Part shown: positions 45,702 through 54,586 of the stretch, piece by piece
How positions within the stretch are numbered: the stretch's first letter is position 1
How the letters are laid out: each line of letters begins with the position of its first letter
Assembly (NCBI GenBank): GCA_905221615.1
Contig: CAJNDT010003246.1
Span: 22,501 to 86,500, forward strand
Source: Symbiodinium sp. CCMP2592
Taxonomy: Eukaryota; Sar; Dinophyceae; Suessiales; Symbiodiniaceae
Direction of reading: 5' to 3'
Length of the DNA: 64,000 bases
Translations under genes and position numbers: made by a program
Notes under the pieces: generated by a model
Seen by the model: the letters and a program-made list of their open reading frames with translations, nothing else
Told to the model about the DNA's origin: nothing
The model's database searches: none

Positions 45702-46488
45702 GGTAGGCGAATCTGCTGTTTAACACTCGCTCGGGGCGTTCCTTGGCGATCTTTCGGCTGTCCTCCACTGAGAGAGGTTCAAGTGCTCCGTGTTCTCGGT
45801 GCTCGTCGTACTGCTTGCGTTCCGCCTGGCGAAAGTTGGGCTGCTGCTCCTCGGGCACCATGGACCAAGGGATTTCTTTCTCGAGGGCCTTCTCTCTACC
45901 CCTTGGGGTCTTCGGAAGTTTCATCATGAAGGTGGAATGGGGGTCGGAGTTCTCGAAAACCTCGGGTCCTTTAGTCCTGTGCCGCTTCGTGACTGGAGCG
46001 GGCGGATTAGTGCCCTTTCTCCTGCTGCTTTCACCCCGTTGGTGTCCAGGGTGATCTTCGTCATCGCCGCCGTCGCCTTGGTGATCATTGCCAGGAGGTA
46101 GTTCAGGGTCCACGTCCATCTCCTCAGTCTGATCGTAGAGCTCCTCGTCGCCAAAGTCCTGTTCCAGCAGCTTCTCCAAATCTTCTTTCGTGGTCCTTAG
46201 CGCAAAGGCCGCCCCCAACTCCTCGGAGCTCGCGAGCCTCAGATGTTCTGGGGCCACCAAATGACAGCGTCCTGAGAAGGAGATCCAGTAATTTGGACCT
46301 TCTCTTCCGATCACAACTCCGGGTCCGTGCCAAGTCCAATTCTTGTTGTTCTTGGGCTTGCGGTAGAAGAAAACGTGGCAGCCCACATCCAGTTCAGGAC
46401 CTCCCACTCTGGATCGCTGTAGAAGGCCTTTTCGGAGTTTGGCATCGTTCCGGACCTTGAAGTAGGCCTCCTTTGCAGCAATTCTCAA
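45652..46488 (-). CDS. pol: E3 integrase C-terminal part and start of reverse transcriptase
   Basis: The frame overlaps the previous one by four bases and continues it after a frameshift: IAAKEAYFKVRNDAKLRKGL, then LDVGCHVFFYRKPKNN, TWHGPGVVIGREGPNYWIS, and CHLVAPEHLRLAS, the SH3-like integrase end. An acidic/basic linker follows. The last part (HREHGALEPLSVEDSRKI; RVLNSRFAYRDKH) is where copia-type reverse transcriptase begins. At about 45700 this reading meets an internal deletion and switches to the frame of the next entry, so the fingers/palm start with its first Asp is missing. Confidence 0.7.
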   Translation of the reverse strand: MRIAAKEAYFKVRNDAKLRKGLLQRSRVGGPELDVGCHVFFYRKPKNNKNWTWHGPGVVIGREGPNYWISFSGRCHLVAPEHLRLASSEELGAAFALRTTKEDLEKLLEQDFGDEELYDQTEEMDVDPELPPGNDHQGDGGDDEDHPGHQRGESSRRKGTNPPAPVTKRHRTKGPEVFENSDPHSTFMMKLPKTPRGREKALEKEIPWSMVPEEQQPNFRQAERKQYDEHREHGALEPLSVEDSRKIAKERPERVLNSRFAYRDKHRRLGARTLSTTT

Positions 46489-48859
46489 AGTGCATGTTCC
46501 CTAGCTCGTTGTCGGTCTCGGCTGATAATGTGCTCCACGTGGTCGTCTTGAAATGAGTTGTGGACGTCTTCAGGGAGCTGAGGATCACGTCCCCATACGG
46601 CTTGTGCCGGACTAAAGCCGGCATCCCTCCTCAGAGTGTTCATCGCGTTGTTGACAGCCGTGACCACCATATTGGCCTCGTCCGACGTAGCCGATCTCTC
46701 ATCGACCAGTCGGGACCACACCTCCTTCCACGTTCGGATGGCTCTCTCCACTGTCCCATTCTGCCAATGCGCCTGGCCTGCGATGGGTCGGATAAAGGAA
46801 CCATGCCATTCACTGAATCTCGCCAATCCTGCCTGGAGGCCAGATTCTAGATCCACGACCAAGGTTCCAGGAGCTCCGAAAGTGTTGCTCCACAAAGCGC
46901 AGAAGGAGTCCTCCATTGTACGTGTAGAGTGTCCTCGTAGTTCTCCTGCCAGGGCAAAACCAGTACCGACATCAATTGCCATCATGAGTTCAACCTTCTC
47001 GCCGTCGCAGTCGTAGACGTAGAACGCGTCCACAGCGACCACCTGGTTGAACTCCAGGAGGTTGGGCAGGGAGGCCGGTTTAGGTGTCGCCCCTCTCTTG
47101 TTCCGCTGGCAAACTTGACATTGAAGGCGCTTGCACGCGTCCACCAAAACGGGATCGGCTCCTGCCAATCTCAAGTGCCTCGCGAGGTCGGTGTTCGAGG
47201 GGTGGCCGAGGTTCTGGTGGAGTCGTCTGAGAGATGACTTCACCTCCGGAGCCAGGTTCTTGCCATTCTCGAAGGAGATCGCTTCGGCCCCGATCTTCGG
47301 GGCCTTGTCCACATTTTCGCTATCATCGGCCTCGGGCTTATACTCCGTCACGTAGGCGTGGAATTCTGGGATCACCTCGTCGGCAGGGGTTCGGTTGTCC
47401 TCGTAGTAGTCGTCGTTCACTCGTAGTACATCTGGTTCCTCGCGACGGTGGTGCCACTTGCCATCGTACCTCGCCAGTAGGTCTTTGATCCCTTCGCTTG
47501 CCCAACAAGGATCACCAGGGGGAGCCTCGATGGCCAGTTGACGGCCCTGATCTATGTGTTCAGATAGGTAGTCGGTGATGTCCTTGACGTAGGAGGCCGT
47601 CGGCTTAGCATGGAGCCAAACCACTGCAGGGCTGAACTCGTGGATAGTGTCGTAGATGGCTTCGAGGGGTGGAAGGTCCTCTCCACCATTGGAGTAGCCG
47701 TAGGGTTCCGCCGCCAAGTAGCCCAAGTCGGTGATTTCCAGGGTCTTGTGAAAACCTCCGATTTCAAACAAAGCCACGGCCTCCGATCCCCGCGAGAGTG
47801 GGAAGTGGGACACCGCACAGGACGTCCCAGCCATAGTGCACCATGATGTGAGAGCGGCGAGTCGGCTGGCTTTCCTCCAAAGTCCCTTCCTGACACTCTT
47901 CATGGGGCGGTGCTTGGTAGCGCGAAGTAGGTCTCCGTCACGCTCCGGGGGTTGTAGAGGTATCCCACGGAGTGGAAAACGTAGATTGCGAAGTTGGTCG
48001 CGCTCGGCCACAGTGCTCTGTTGGTAGCCCCTGGTGGTAAAGCAAGACAAAGTCCACCGTTCCCCTTCCCATGGCTGGGTGGCGTGCTTGATCTTTCCAT
48101 TGAAGGCGTACACTGAGTCCTTGGTGTTCACGTTGTAGCCAGGAAGTTGATTTCCATGAGCATCGTCCCTCCATTGGGTGTCGGGTGAATCAGCCGGCCG
48201 ATTAAGGTCGCTCATCCACAATTCTCCTCCGGAAAAAGGGCCGAAGGAAACCGTCTTCACTGTGGTGTTCGGGAGGTTGTGCGCGTCGGCGTGCACGGAG
48301 GTCGCGGCGTTCTTGAACAGGACGAAGGACGACCACTGCCCGAAGCCCTGAGCTTTCATAAAGGAGTTCACGTACTTCACCGTCCAGGGCAGCTCATGAC
48401 TGGCCCTGGAGATCCCACTCATCGGGCCGTAGGTATACATGCCAGCGAGGAAGTACTCCAGGGTTTCGCCTCGTTGCAAGCCCTTTCCTTTGGGGGTCTT
48501 CCGAAGGGGAACCGTCCTTGCCAACTCCAGCAGGTCCTCGTAGGTGAAGAGCTTGAGGTTGAGCTTTTCCCGGGCGATCATCTCACAATTCACGGCCTCG
48601 GCCGCCTTGTTTCCAGTGGTCTCACGTTGGACTACATCCCCACTGCCGCTGGTGACCATCGCTTCCTGGGTAGGCACACACTCCGCCTTGGGGAGGTTCC
48701 CGGTCTCGTCGGAGTCGAGGTGGAAGAGAAAGTCGTCGTAGTTCTCGTCGTTCTCTTTCAGATTATCCTCGCCGTCGTTGTGGACCTCCTCGCAGTCGTA
48801 GAACTCCTCCACGCCGCCGTCCTGAGCCTCTGGGTTCTTGATCACTGCCGCGGGGGGAT
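46485..48859 (-). CDS. pol: E3 TET/JBP-like domain, MTase-like domain and integrase
   Basis: The frame is open from 49823, but coding character in it begins near 48855. The TET/JBP-like domain spans about 48520-48030: MYTYGPMSGISRASHELPWT, VKYVNSFMKAQGFGQWSSF, then HADAHN (48276-48293), FGPFSGGELWMSDL, and KHATQPWEGERWTLSCFTTR. A methyltransferase-like region follows (ALFEIGGFHKTLEITDLGY; SPAVVWLHAKP; RQLAIEAPPGDPCW; 47870-47440). Integrase: LHQNLGHPSNTDLARH ... CQVCQ (47225-47100), VVAVDAFYVYD, LVVDLESGLQ and HWQNGTVERAIRTWK hold the zinc and D,D,E residues (47040-46740). The frame stops at 46485 after REHAL. The integrase C-terminal part continues in another frame. Confidence 0.8.
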
Positions 48860-49666
48860 TCCGTGCTGGTCCCGGAGCAGGGCCAGACGTTCCTCCAGGG
48901 ACTTCATCTCGACGGTGACCTCCGGGGGCACCTCTTGATCCATTCTCACCGGTGTCGGAACAGGAGGTCCTTCGGCTGAGCGTCGTCGCACAGGGGTCCT
49001 CGGAGCCTGCTGCGGGTAGCCCGCGGCCTTGGACTTCGGTGTCGCCGCCTGGGACATCATCGTGGCTTCCCGGTGTAGGATGTCCCAAGATGCCGTAGAG
49101 CTCCCGTCGTCCACGTAGGGGATCGTCGCACACTCCTCCGCGTCGAAGGGGTCCTTGATCTCCTGAGTTTCCGGGTTCCACTTGTGCATCTCCGTCTTCC
49201 ACCAGTTCGCATAGAGGACGAGGTCCTCCGACGGGTTGTCGTTGCTCTCCACTTCTCGCACGGCCCAGTTCCGGTAGGACACCGGGGTGTCCTTGAAAGC
49301 CTTTCCTCGGAATCTCCCGAACCCCAAAATGGACTCGGGTCCCGTCCCACCCTGGTCCCTCAGGATCCTCATGATCGTGCCGCGGGTGGCGTACTGCGGT
49401 ACCATGTAGTTGAGCTCCATCGCGCGGATCTTGAGGTCTTCCAAGGTCATCGAACTCATTCCCTTGAGGGCATTCGCTGGGTGGTTGGCTGAGGGGTTTC
49501 GTCGGTCCTCTTGGATCGCGGACCTCAGCTCCGGAACGGTCCATTTCTCGTGCACCCACAAGTTCCTGGCCTGGGCTTCCGCCAAGAGTTCCGCCTTCGT
49601 GAACTCGGACAGCGTCTTTGCCCGGGTAACGACAGGAGCGGTCAGGAGATCCGAGCTCTGAGCCAT
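48842..49666 (-). CDS. E3 ORF2 start: SAP-like repeats
   Basis: First convincing ATG at 49666 (MAQSSDLLTAPVVTRAKTL); the frame is also open upstream to 49849. Two helix-turn-helix units, LSEFTKAELLAEAQARNL ... VPELRSAIQED and MTLEDLKIRAMELNYMV ... RGTIMRILRDQG, follow the SAP pattern (hxxLxxxELxxxLxxxGL...G-xKxxLhxRL), which often binds DNA or RNA. Then comes a region with WAVREVESNDNPS and WKTEMHKWNPET, and a Pro/Arg linker. The frame ends at 48842, just past a run of six G on the plus strand (48852-48857 region). Beyond it the neighbouring frame is coding, so a homopolymer-length lesion is likely. Confidence 0.6.
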   Translation of the reverse strand: MAQSSDLLTAPVVTRAKTLSEFTKAELLAEAQARNLWVHEKWTVPELRSAIQEDRRNPSANHPANALKGMSSMTLEDLKIRAMELNYMVPQYATRGTIMRILRDQGGTGPESILGFGRFRGKAFKDTPVSYRNWAVREVESNDNPSEDLVLYANWWKTEMHKWNPETQEIKDPFDAEECATIPYVDDGSSTASWDILHREATMMSQAATPKSKAAGYPQQAPRTPVRRRSAEGPPVPTPVRMDQEVPPEVTVEMKSLEERLALLRDQHGIPPRQ

Positions 49667-49994
49667 CAGCCGAAAGAGCGCGAGGGGAAAGCGAGTGAGG
49701 CATCGAAAGTCGTCTACGAAAGACACTTCTGCCGATCCAAAGTACAGGGAAAGATCCATCATCACTGTGCGCTTGCCAAAGACCGTGCACTTCCGGAAAC
49801 TCTCTGTGACTCTTGCATGACAAAGCATGAATGCTCCTGACGGCACCAAGTGATTGTAGTAGCTTCTCCTTGTGGGTTACGTTCTGCGTCTTCCAATGTT
49901 GAGGGTTGAAGAATGAACGACGAGGGATAACGTGGACACGAACTAATACTTCAGCGCTTTCTATCCAAAAATCGTTTGAAATACTCGTAGATGA

Positions 49995-51524
49995 TCACCA
50001 AGCCGCGAAGGTCGTAGGATTGAAGTTGGGATCAAGGAGGAAGTTCTTGGTAGCTACACCGATCTTCTTAGGATAGAACAGGGGACGATACCCGGGATCT
50101 CCTTTGGGACTTCGGGGTTCTTCAGGAAGAGTATCTCCTTCACCACCTCCACCATTTTCATCACCAACTGCAAGAGAACTCACCATCCAACTAGTCATAC
50201 AAGGCAAAGATCCCGAACTCGCCGATGAACCTGAACCATCATCGCCCACGACATCATCACATCCCTTCCCCTTGGCTGCACTCGTGTATTGCTCACCCTG
50301 CGGAAAGATCATGATCTCGGCAGACTCCCATTTGGAGTCTGTGCCAAAACACTTCGGCAGGGGCGCCGGCCTAATCTGGAAAGCGGGGTGCCCCGTCTCG
50401 GTGATCTCCAGATCCATGTCATGAACGCCAATGGCCTTGAAGGTAGCCTTGTTCTCGGCCACATCCAACAGCATCCCCAATTTTCCAAGGGCACCGCGCG
50501 AAACCAGTAGTGGAACATCGCCGTTCACAACGGCAACTCGGAGTCCAATCTTGAACCCGCCAAGCTCGAAACAGAGGATGACCCCGTAGCTCGCAACGAA
50601 CACCTTCGAAGCCCCAAACTTGAAGGCTTCACGACACGAGGTGAACTGTGGGTCGCACTCCAACTTCCGAGCCTCGGCCAAGTAGGTGTCCACCCATGCT
50701 GCTCCGGCCACCGAACGCGAGCACGCTGTATCTGTTATCGCTAACAGATCCTTGTTGACAAAGCCCTCTATTTCCCAGGTAACATGAACCACATGGCAGG
50801 GGTACATGGCCTTCGCATCGTCCCTGCTCCCAACAGTCGCCGTAGAGGAACCGGCCTTGCCACCGCCGCCAGTGCCAGAGCTGCCCGCATTGGCTTGGTT
50901 CAATGGGCACACGCTGTCCTTGTGCCAATGACCCCGCCTCTTGCAGCCCGCGCAGAACGAGCGAGCCTTCGCTGCCTTAAGCTTGTCGCTGGCCAGCTGC
51001 TTCAGGGAATCCGGATCGGAGCCCCTCAGCTTGGCGTTCTCACGGTAACGCTGTTTGGCCGACTCGTGGGTCATATAAGCCTGATAGAGCTCTTGTGCCA
51101 CATCCTCCGGAACGGCCTCCTCATTGGTCTCGTCCAGCTCGAAGGCCTCGTAGATCTCGTAGGACCCGTTCTCCTCGATCCCGGCGAGGTTAGCCGAGAA
51201 AGGTTTGCGAGGAGTCCACTCCTTCCTGGGAGGACGTGTTTGGTTCTCCCATGGCTTCCGGAGTCCTCGGTCATGGACAATGGCAGCCTGCTGGAGGGCC
51301 TTCAGCGAGTACTGGTTGCCCACCGAGGCGAGCAGATTCAGTTCTTCTTGTTCTTCCAAGCCCCTTTCGGTCCACGAAAACCCATGCCACTGCAACGTCC
51401 GGCAGTTGACACCCGACTTCCTGGAGCCGAGAGTGTGCCCTGTCAAAGTCCGCCATATAGTCGCGGACCGATTGGTTTGCCTTCCGATGCAAACTCCGAA
51501 AGAAACCAGACAGGCTCCTCCCAA
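49995..51524 (-). CDS. gag-pro: E3 Gag C-terminal part with zinc knuckle, and protease
   Basis: Useful reading starts at about 51360 (EEQEELNLLASVGNQYSLKA). The zinc-knuckle-like CAGCKRRGHWHKDSVCP lies at about 50945-50895. The protease follows: LLAITDTACSRSVAGAAW at about 50740-50690, with DTA in place of DTG/DSG, and LRVAVVNGDVPLLVSRGALG near 50520, resembling the hydrophobic-hydrophobic-Gly end of retropepsins. A Gly/Ser/Asp linker leads to a TAG-type stop at 49995 after PTTFAAW. So E3 ends ORF1 here instead of continuing into pol. The sequence from 49994 to 49667 has no obvious coding content before the ORF2 ATG. Confidence 0.7.
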   Translation of the reverse strand: MGGACLVSFGVCIGRQTNRSATIWRTLTGHTLGSRKSGVNCRTLQWHGFSWTERGLEEQEELNLLASVGNQYSLKALQQAAIVHDRGLRKPWENQTRPPRKEWTPRKPFSANLAGIEENGSYEIYEAFELDETNEEAVPEDVAQELYQAYMTHESAKQRYRENAKLRGSDPDSLKQLASDKLKAAKARSFCAGCKRRGHWHKDSVCPLNQANAGSSGTGGGGKAGSSTATVGSRDDAKAMYPCHVVHVTWEIEGFVNKDLLAITDTACSRSVAGAAWVDTYLAEARKLECDPQFTSCREAFKFGASKVFVASYGVILCFELGGFKIGLRVAVVNGDVPLLVSRGALGKLGMLLDVAENKATFKAIGVHDMDLEITETGHPAFQIRPAPLPKCFGTDSKWESAEIMIFPQGEQYTSAAKGKGCDDVVGDDGSGSSASSGSLPCMTSWMVSSLAVGDENGGGGEGDTLPEEPRSPKGDPGYRPLFYPKKIGVATKNFLLDPNFNPTTFAAW

Positions 51525-52338
51525 TCTGCGTCACTTGCACGTCCAGGTACCGATCTTTGATCCACTCGACCAGGTAGTCGACGCCGAACTTGCTCCCCAG
51601 CTTGTCCATGTCGAGTCTTTCTGCGTCCACCCATGCTCGGTCCGTTAAATGCTGGTAGAGGGTGAGGGCCTGCTGATCCTCACTCATTCTCGTCATTCGC
51701 CTCCACGCAGAAACTTGCCTGAGATACGAGCGAGCAGATGTGCCCAAGTCATCTCCAGAGGAAGGAGTCAGACCCGAAAAGGTCGGAACGATCATCTTTT
51801 CCGAAGGGCCACAGCTGAACTCTCCCCTCTTCGCCTCGTAAGGTGTGCCTTGGGCGTCTGTCGAAGGACGCCATCCATCAGGTTGCCATCCACCGCCTTG
51901 GAAGTTCCTCGAATCATTGCTCGACACGTGGCGTCCCCAAGCGTCCAGAGAGGAGTCCTTGGAGTCGCGATCTTGGCCTCCGTCGAGAGACCCCGTTCCC
52001 GTAGAGGCCGATCCCCAGGGCCGAGAGTCGTACCACGTCCCATCGTGGACAGTCCTTGAACTGAAATCCTGAGCCCACCCAGAGCGATCCCAGTCACGAC
52101 TGTCATTGCCCCATGAGTGACCCCATTGGCGGTGCCATCCGTCACTCCACCACTCTTGCCCCAGTGTCCACTGACTCTCCGGTGCGCCACGATCGTCACG
52201 AGGAGGGTGACTATCTCCTACGTCCCTATGATCGCCATCACCGCCATCACCATCTTGTTGCGGAGAATCGACACTAGGTTGCTGACCATCACGGTTCAAG
52301 TAGCCGTCGTACATACTCGTGGGACCACTGGTCGACAT
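51271..52338 (-). CDS. gag: E3 Gag, N-terminal part
   Basis: ATG at 52338 (MSTSGPTSMYDGYLNRDG). A Trp/Asp/Gly-rich disordered leader (GHSWGNDSRDWDRSGW) is followed by the capsid-like helical domain: VPTFSGLTPSSGDDLGTSAR, SYLRQVSAWRRMTRMSEDQQ, LTLYQHLTDRAWVDAERLD, FFRSLHRKANQSVRDYMADF. This is copia-type (Retrotran_gag-like). Coding character ends at about 51360, after LPDVAVAWVFVDRKGL, where a frameshift moves the reading to the overlapping frame of the next entry; the remainder to 51271 is out of frame. Gag forms the virus-like particle. Confidence 0.72.
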   Translation of the reverse strand: MSTSGPTSMYDGYLNRDGQQPSVDSPQQDGDGGDGDHRDVGDSHPPRDDRGAPESQWTLGQEWWSDGWHRQWGHSWGNDSRDWDRSGWAQDFSSRTVHDGTWYDSRPWGSASTGTGSLDGGQDRDSKDSSLDAWGRHVSSNDSRNFQGGGWQPDGWRPSTDAQGTPYEAKRGEFSCGPSEKMIVPTFSGLTPSSGDDLGTSARSYLRQVSAWRRMTRMSEDQQALTLYQHLTDRAWVDAERLDMDKLGSKFGVDYLVEWIKDRYLDVQVTQIGRSLSGFFRSLHRKANQSVRDYMADFDRAHSRLQEVGCQLPDVAVAWVFVDRKGLGRTRRTESARLGGQPVLAEGPPAGCHCP

Positions 52339-52397
52339 TGCAACAAAAAACAAAGTTCGCAGGACAGACAAAACTACGGAGGGCCTAGGAGCGCTAG

Positions 52398-52411
52398 CCG
52401 CTCCGCTACCA
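52398..52411 (-). promoter_or_regulatory. E3 primer-binding site
   Basis: On the minus strand tggtagcggagcgg begins one base inside the 5' LTR, with the same core as E1 and E2. A short hairpin (gagcggctagcgctc) follows. Confidence 0.7.
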
Positions 52412-52412
52412 A

Positions 52413-52539
52413 TTTACAACTAGAAGACGAGTCCCCGACCCCCGGGGCCTCTGCAAAGTGCCCTCGCCGCTTTTGGCTTTGGGCCGACTCATGTGCCTGC
52501 GAAAGCGGGTCGTCTGAAAAGGAACCTTCGAGCTTTACA
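52413..52539 (-). repeat. E3 5' LTR
   Basis: 127 bases, very short for an LTR that must hold promoter and polyadenylation signals. The outer flank CTAAA belongs to a CCCTAAA run. Confidence 0.88.
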
Positions 52540-54339
52540 CTAAACCCTAATCCCTAAACCCCGTTAAGCTTAGATCTGAGGAAGTTGCCCGGAGACCCTT
52601 GGCATGGAAACGTCTTGCTGTCACGCGGCGCCCGGAAGTTCACGGAGACAGACGAGATGCCGCCTCAGACGCAGGCTGGCAACGAGTTCCTTGCGGGGAG
52701 CACTTGAGAAGATATCCCCTAGGCCTTCAATGCTAAACTCCTACAACCTAAACCCTAAACCCTAAACCCTAATTCCACCACTTTGTGGTATCTCAGGTTG
52801 GCGCTGGCGAACTACGGCCGCTTACATTCAGCCGGCAGCCCTCTCCAAATCCCGACAGAGCTCAGCGGCATTACCATTCCGCAAATTCAGGCCGTTGAGA
52901 TTTTCTTGGCCAGTTTGAGTCCACTGTGGCAAAGCGTTCCTTTGAGTGGCACCTGTCGACGAGGCCCTACTCGCCTTCATGCAAGGTCTGGTCCTTATGG
53001 CCTTTATGTTGTCCGTCATTGTCACTGCTGGCCTGCCCAACACTACTTGCTTTGCACACATCTGCCGTTGGCATCGCTTGCAATTCCTCAGTTATGGCAC
53101 ATGTTCCGTTATGCAAGGTATGGTCCAGTGTTGGTTTGGCACGTTTGGTGCAGAGTGCGGGCTACCTCTGTCCTTTGAGTCCTTCAATCTGCGCCCTGGG
53201 TACATGTGAGCAGACGCTTTCGTAGCATCATCGCTTCATCGATGCGTATGCGTTGATGCCCGCAACCTAGGTATCATGCAGACTACTGGATCTTGCAGCC
53301 GGCGACTGCAGGAGAGCGACGGAAGGGCTTCAGCGGCAAATGCATGCAGCAAAAGCCAAAGACAGAAAGCGGTTTTCGTGGCTACAGGAGCAGGTGGGCG
53401 CGGCTGCAGCTATGTGGAGGCAGTCGCGTTGACCATTTTCTTGAAAGTAACCGCTTGAAAGTAACCGCATGCAGCAGAGGGTTCAGTCAACCCTCAGGGC
53501 GAACGCAGGCTTGTGCGTGCATTGCCCCGCATCTTAGGCTCGTGGCAGAGAGCATAGAAGCACAACGTCCCACGTGGTTTGTATCACATGCCTGGAAAGA
53601 GCCAATCGTGCCTTGGTTCATCTTCTTTGTTTGTGCTTTCTAGAGAAGCTTCCGGGATGACCCCCGCAACCCTCAACTCTCCAGCGGCCAAATCAGGTGC
53701 TGTTCCTGCGGTGCTTGCTCCGCCACGCTGCCGTGCGAGACTTGCGCGGAGATCCTGCGTACTGGGTCTGTGCCTATGCGAACAACCAGCATGCACCCAG
53801 GCAGCCTCGAACTGAAACACCAGTCCTTGACCGCTCAGAAAAACCCTCTCCCAAGGCACTCGGCGATGCCATCCCCACAGGCCGGGTGAGTCCTTGCCGC
53901 CTCGTCGTGATCGTCATGCCCGAGAGACCACATTCGACAGGTCCTGAAAGGAACTGATCACATGGTTCGTAGCATCTTTGTTGCACGGGTATCGTGATAC
54001 TTATATGAAGAATACCATCCAACCGACAGATCCGCGGAAATCATCATTTTACTTGGCGATGATGCTCTGCCGTGGAGTGCTGCTGGTGCTGGATGCTGCA
54101 GCCACGCCCTTTCAGAGAATCTGGTGCCACCCGGCGTGTCTGTGTGGTGCTTCACGGTGCTTCCGATGTTTCGTCTGCTCTGCCATAAGCAGCTGCTCCA
54201 GCTGAGGCTGTTTCGAGGAAGCAATTGCTGCGGCCCGGCTGTTGTGATTGCTCTGCCTCTGCATCGCTCAGGTCGTTTAGATGAGTCTGAAGTTATAGAT
54301 AGATGTTCACAGGAAGTTGAGTCTTGACTGTAGTGCTAC
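52540..54339. other. Mostly non-coding DNA with telomere-like motifs
   Basis: CCCTAAA copies at 52540-52562 (right side of the E3 target site) and 52745-52775. Overlapping frames at 52780-53230 and 53293-53640 are open for 80-130 codons without a recognisable domain. The phrase atgcaaggt(c/a)tggtcc occurs at about 52979 and 53107. No gene is supported. Confidence 0.45.
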
Positions 54340-54487
54340 CTTTAAGGGCCCGCGGAGGCCTCTCAAAGCTTCAAAAGTTTCAAAGCCCCGACCGCCTCCC
54401 CGGCAGGTTGAAAACTCCGCCAAGCTCTTTCTGGACGTGGCGGCGACAAGCGGCGATATGGCCCACATCCTTACGGACCAGTGCGGG
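54340..54487 (+). CDS. Exon of LRR/membrane-type gene (1)
   Basis: In frame, a segment ending NSAKLFLDVAATSGDMAHIL and TDQCG runs up to gggtaaat, a plausible GT donor at about 54487. The helical character (AKLFLDVAATSGDMAHIL) and its position just before the larger exon at about 54587 suggest one gene. The upstream border and start are not seen. Confidence 0.35.
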
Positions 54488-54586
54488 TAAATCTGTAGAT
54501 TGTACAGCCCCGCTTGCCTAGGTCCTAGGTGTTGATTCCCAGCAAATAGCGCATTTTTATGCGCAGTTGTTCTTGTCATCCTGCAG

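Larger units (their letters stand above)
44143..52539 (-). mobile_element. Ty1/copia-type LTR retroelement E3, defective, with TET/JBP-like domain (8.4 kb)
   Basis: Two 127-base repeats (44143-44269 and 52413-52539), identical as far as I can compare them, bound the element. CTAAA flanks both sides (44138-44142 and 52540-52544) as a 5-base target duplication within a CCCTAAA telomere-like repeat. Order on the minus strand: Gag with zinc knuckle and protease (ORF1), a gap of about 330 bases, then SAP-like repeats, TET/JBP-like domain, methyltransferase-like domain, integrase, reverse transcriptase and RNase H. There are frameshifts in Gag, before the TET-like domain and after integrase. The N-terminal palm of reverse transcriptase, including its first catalytic Asp, is deleted. 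It therefore cannot be autonomous, yet the LTRs show it inserted recently. Confidence 0.9.

Noticed and set aside
46485..49823. First about 320 codons of the large minus-strand frame as coding
   Set aside because: Upstream of about 48855 this frame is Gly/Pro/Arg-rich without domains, while the alternative frame at 48842-49666 has normal composition and SAP-like repeats.
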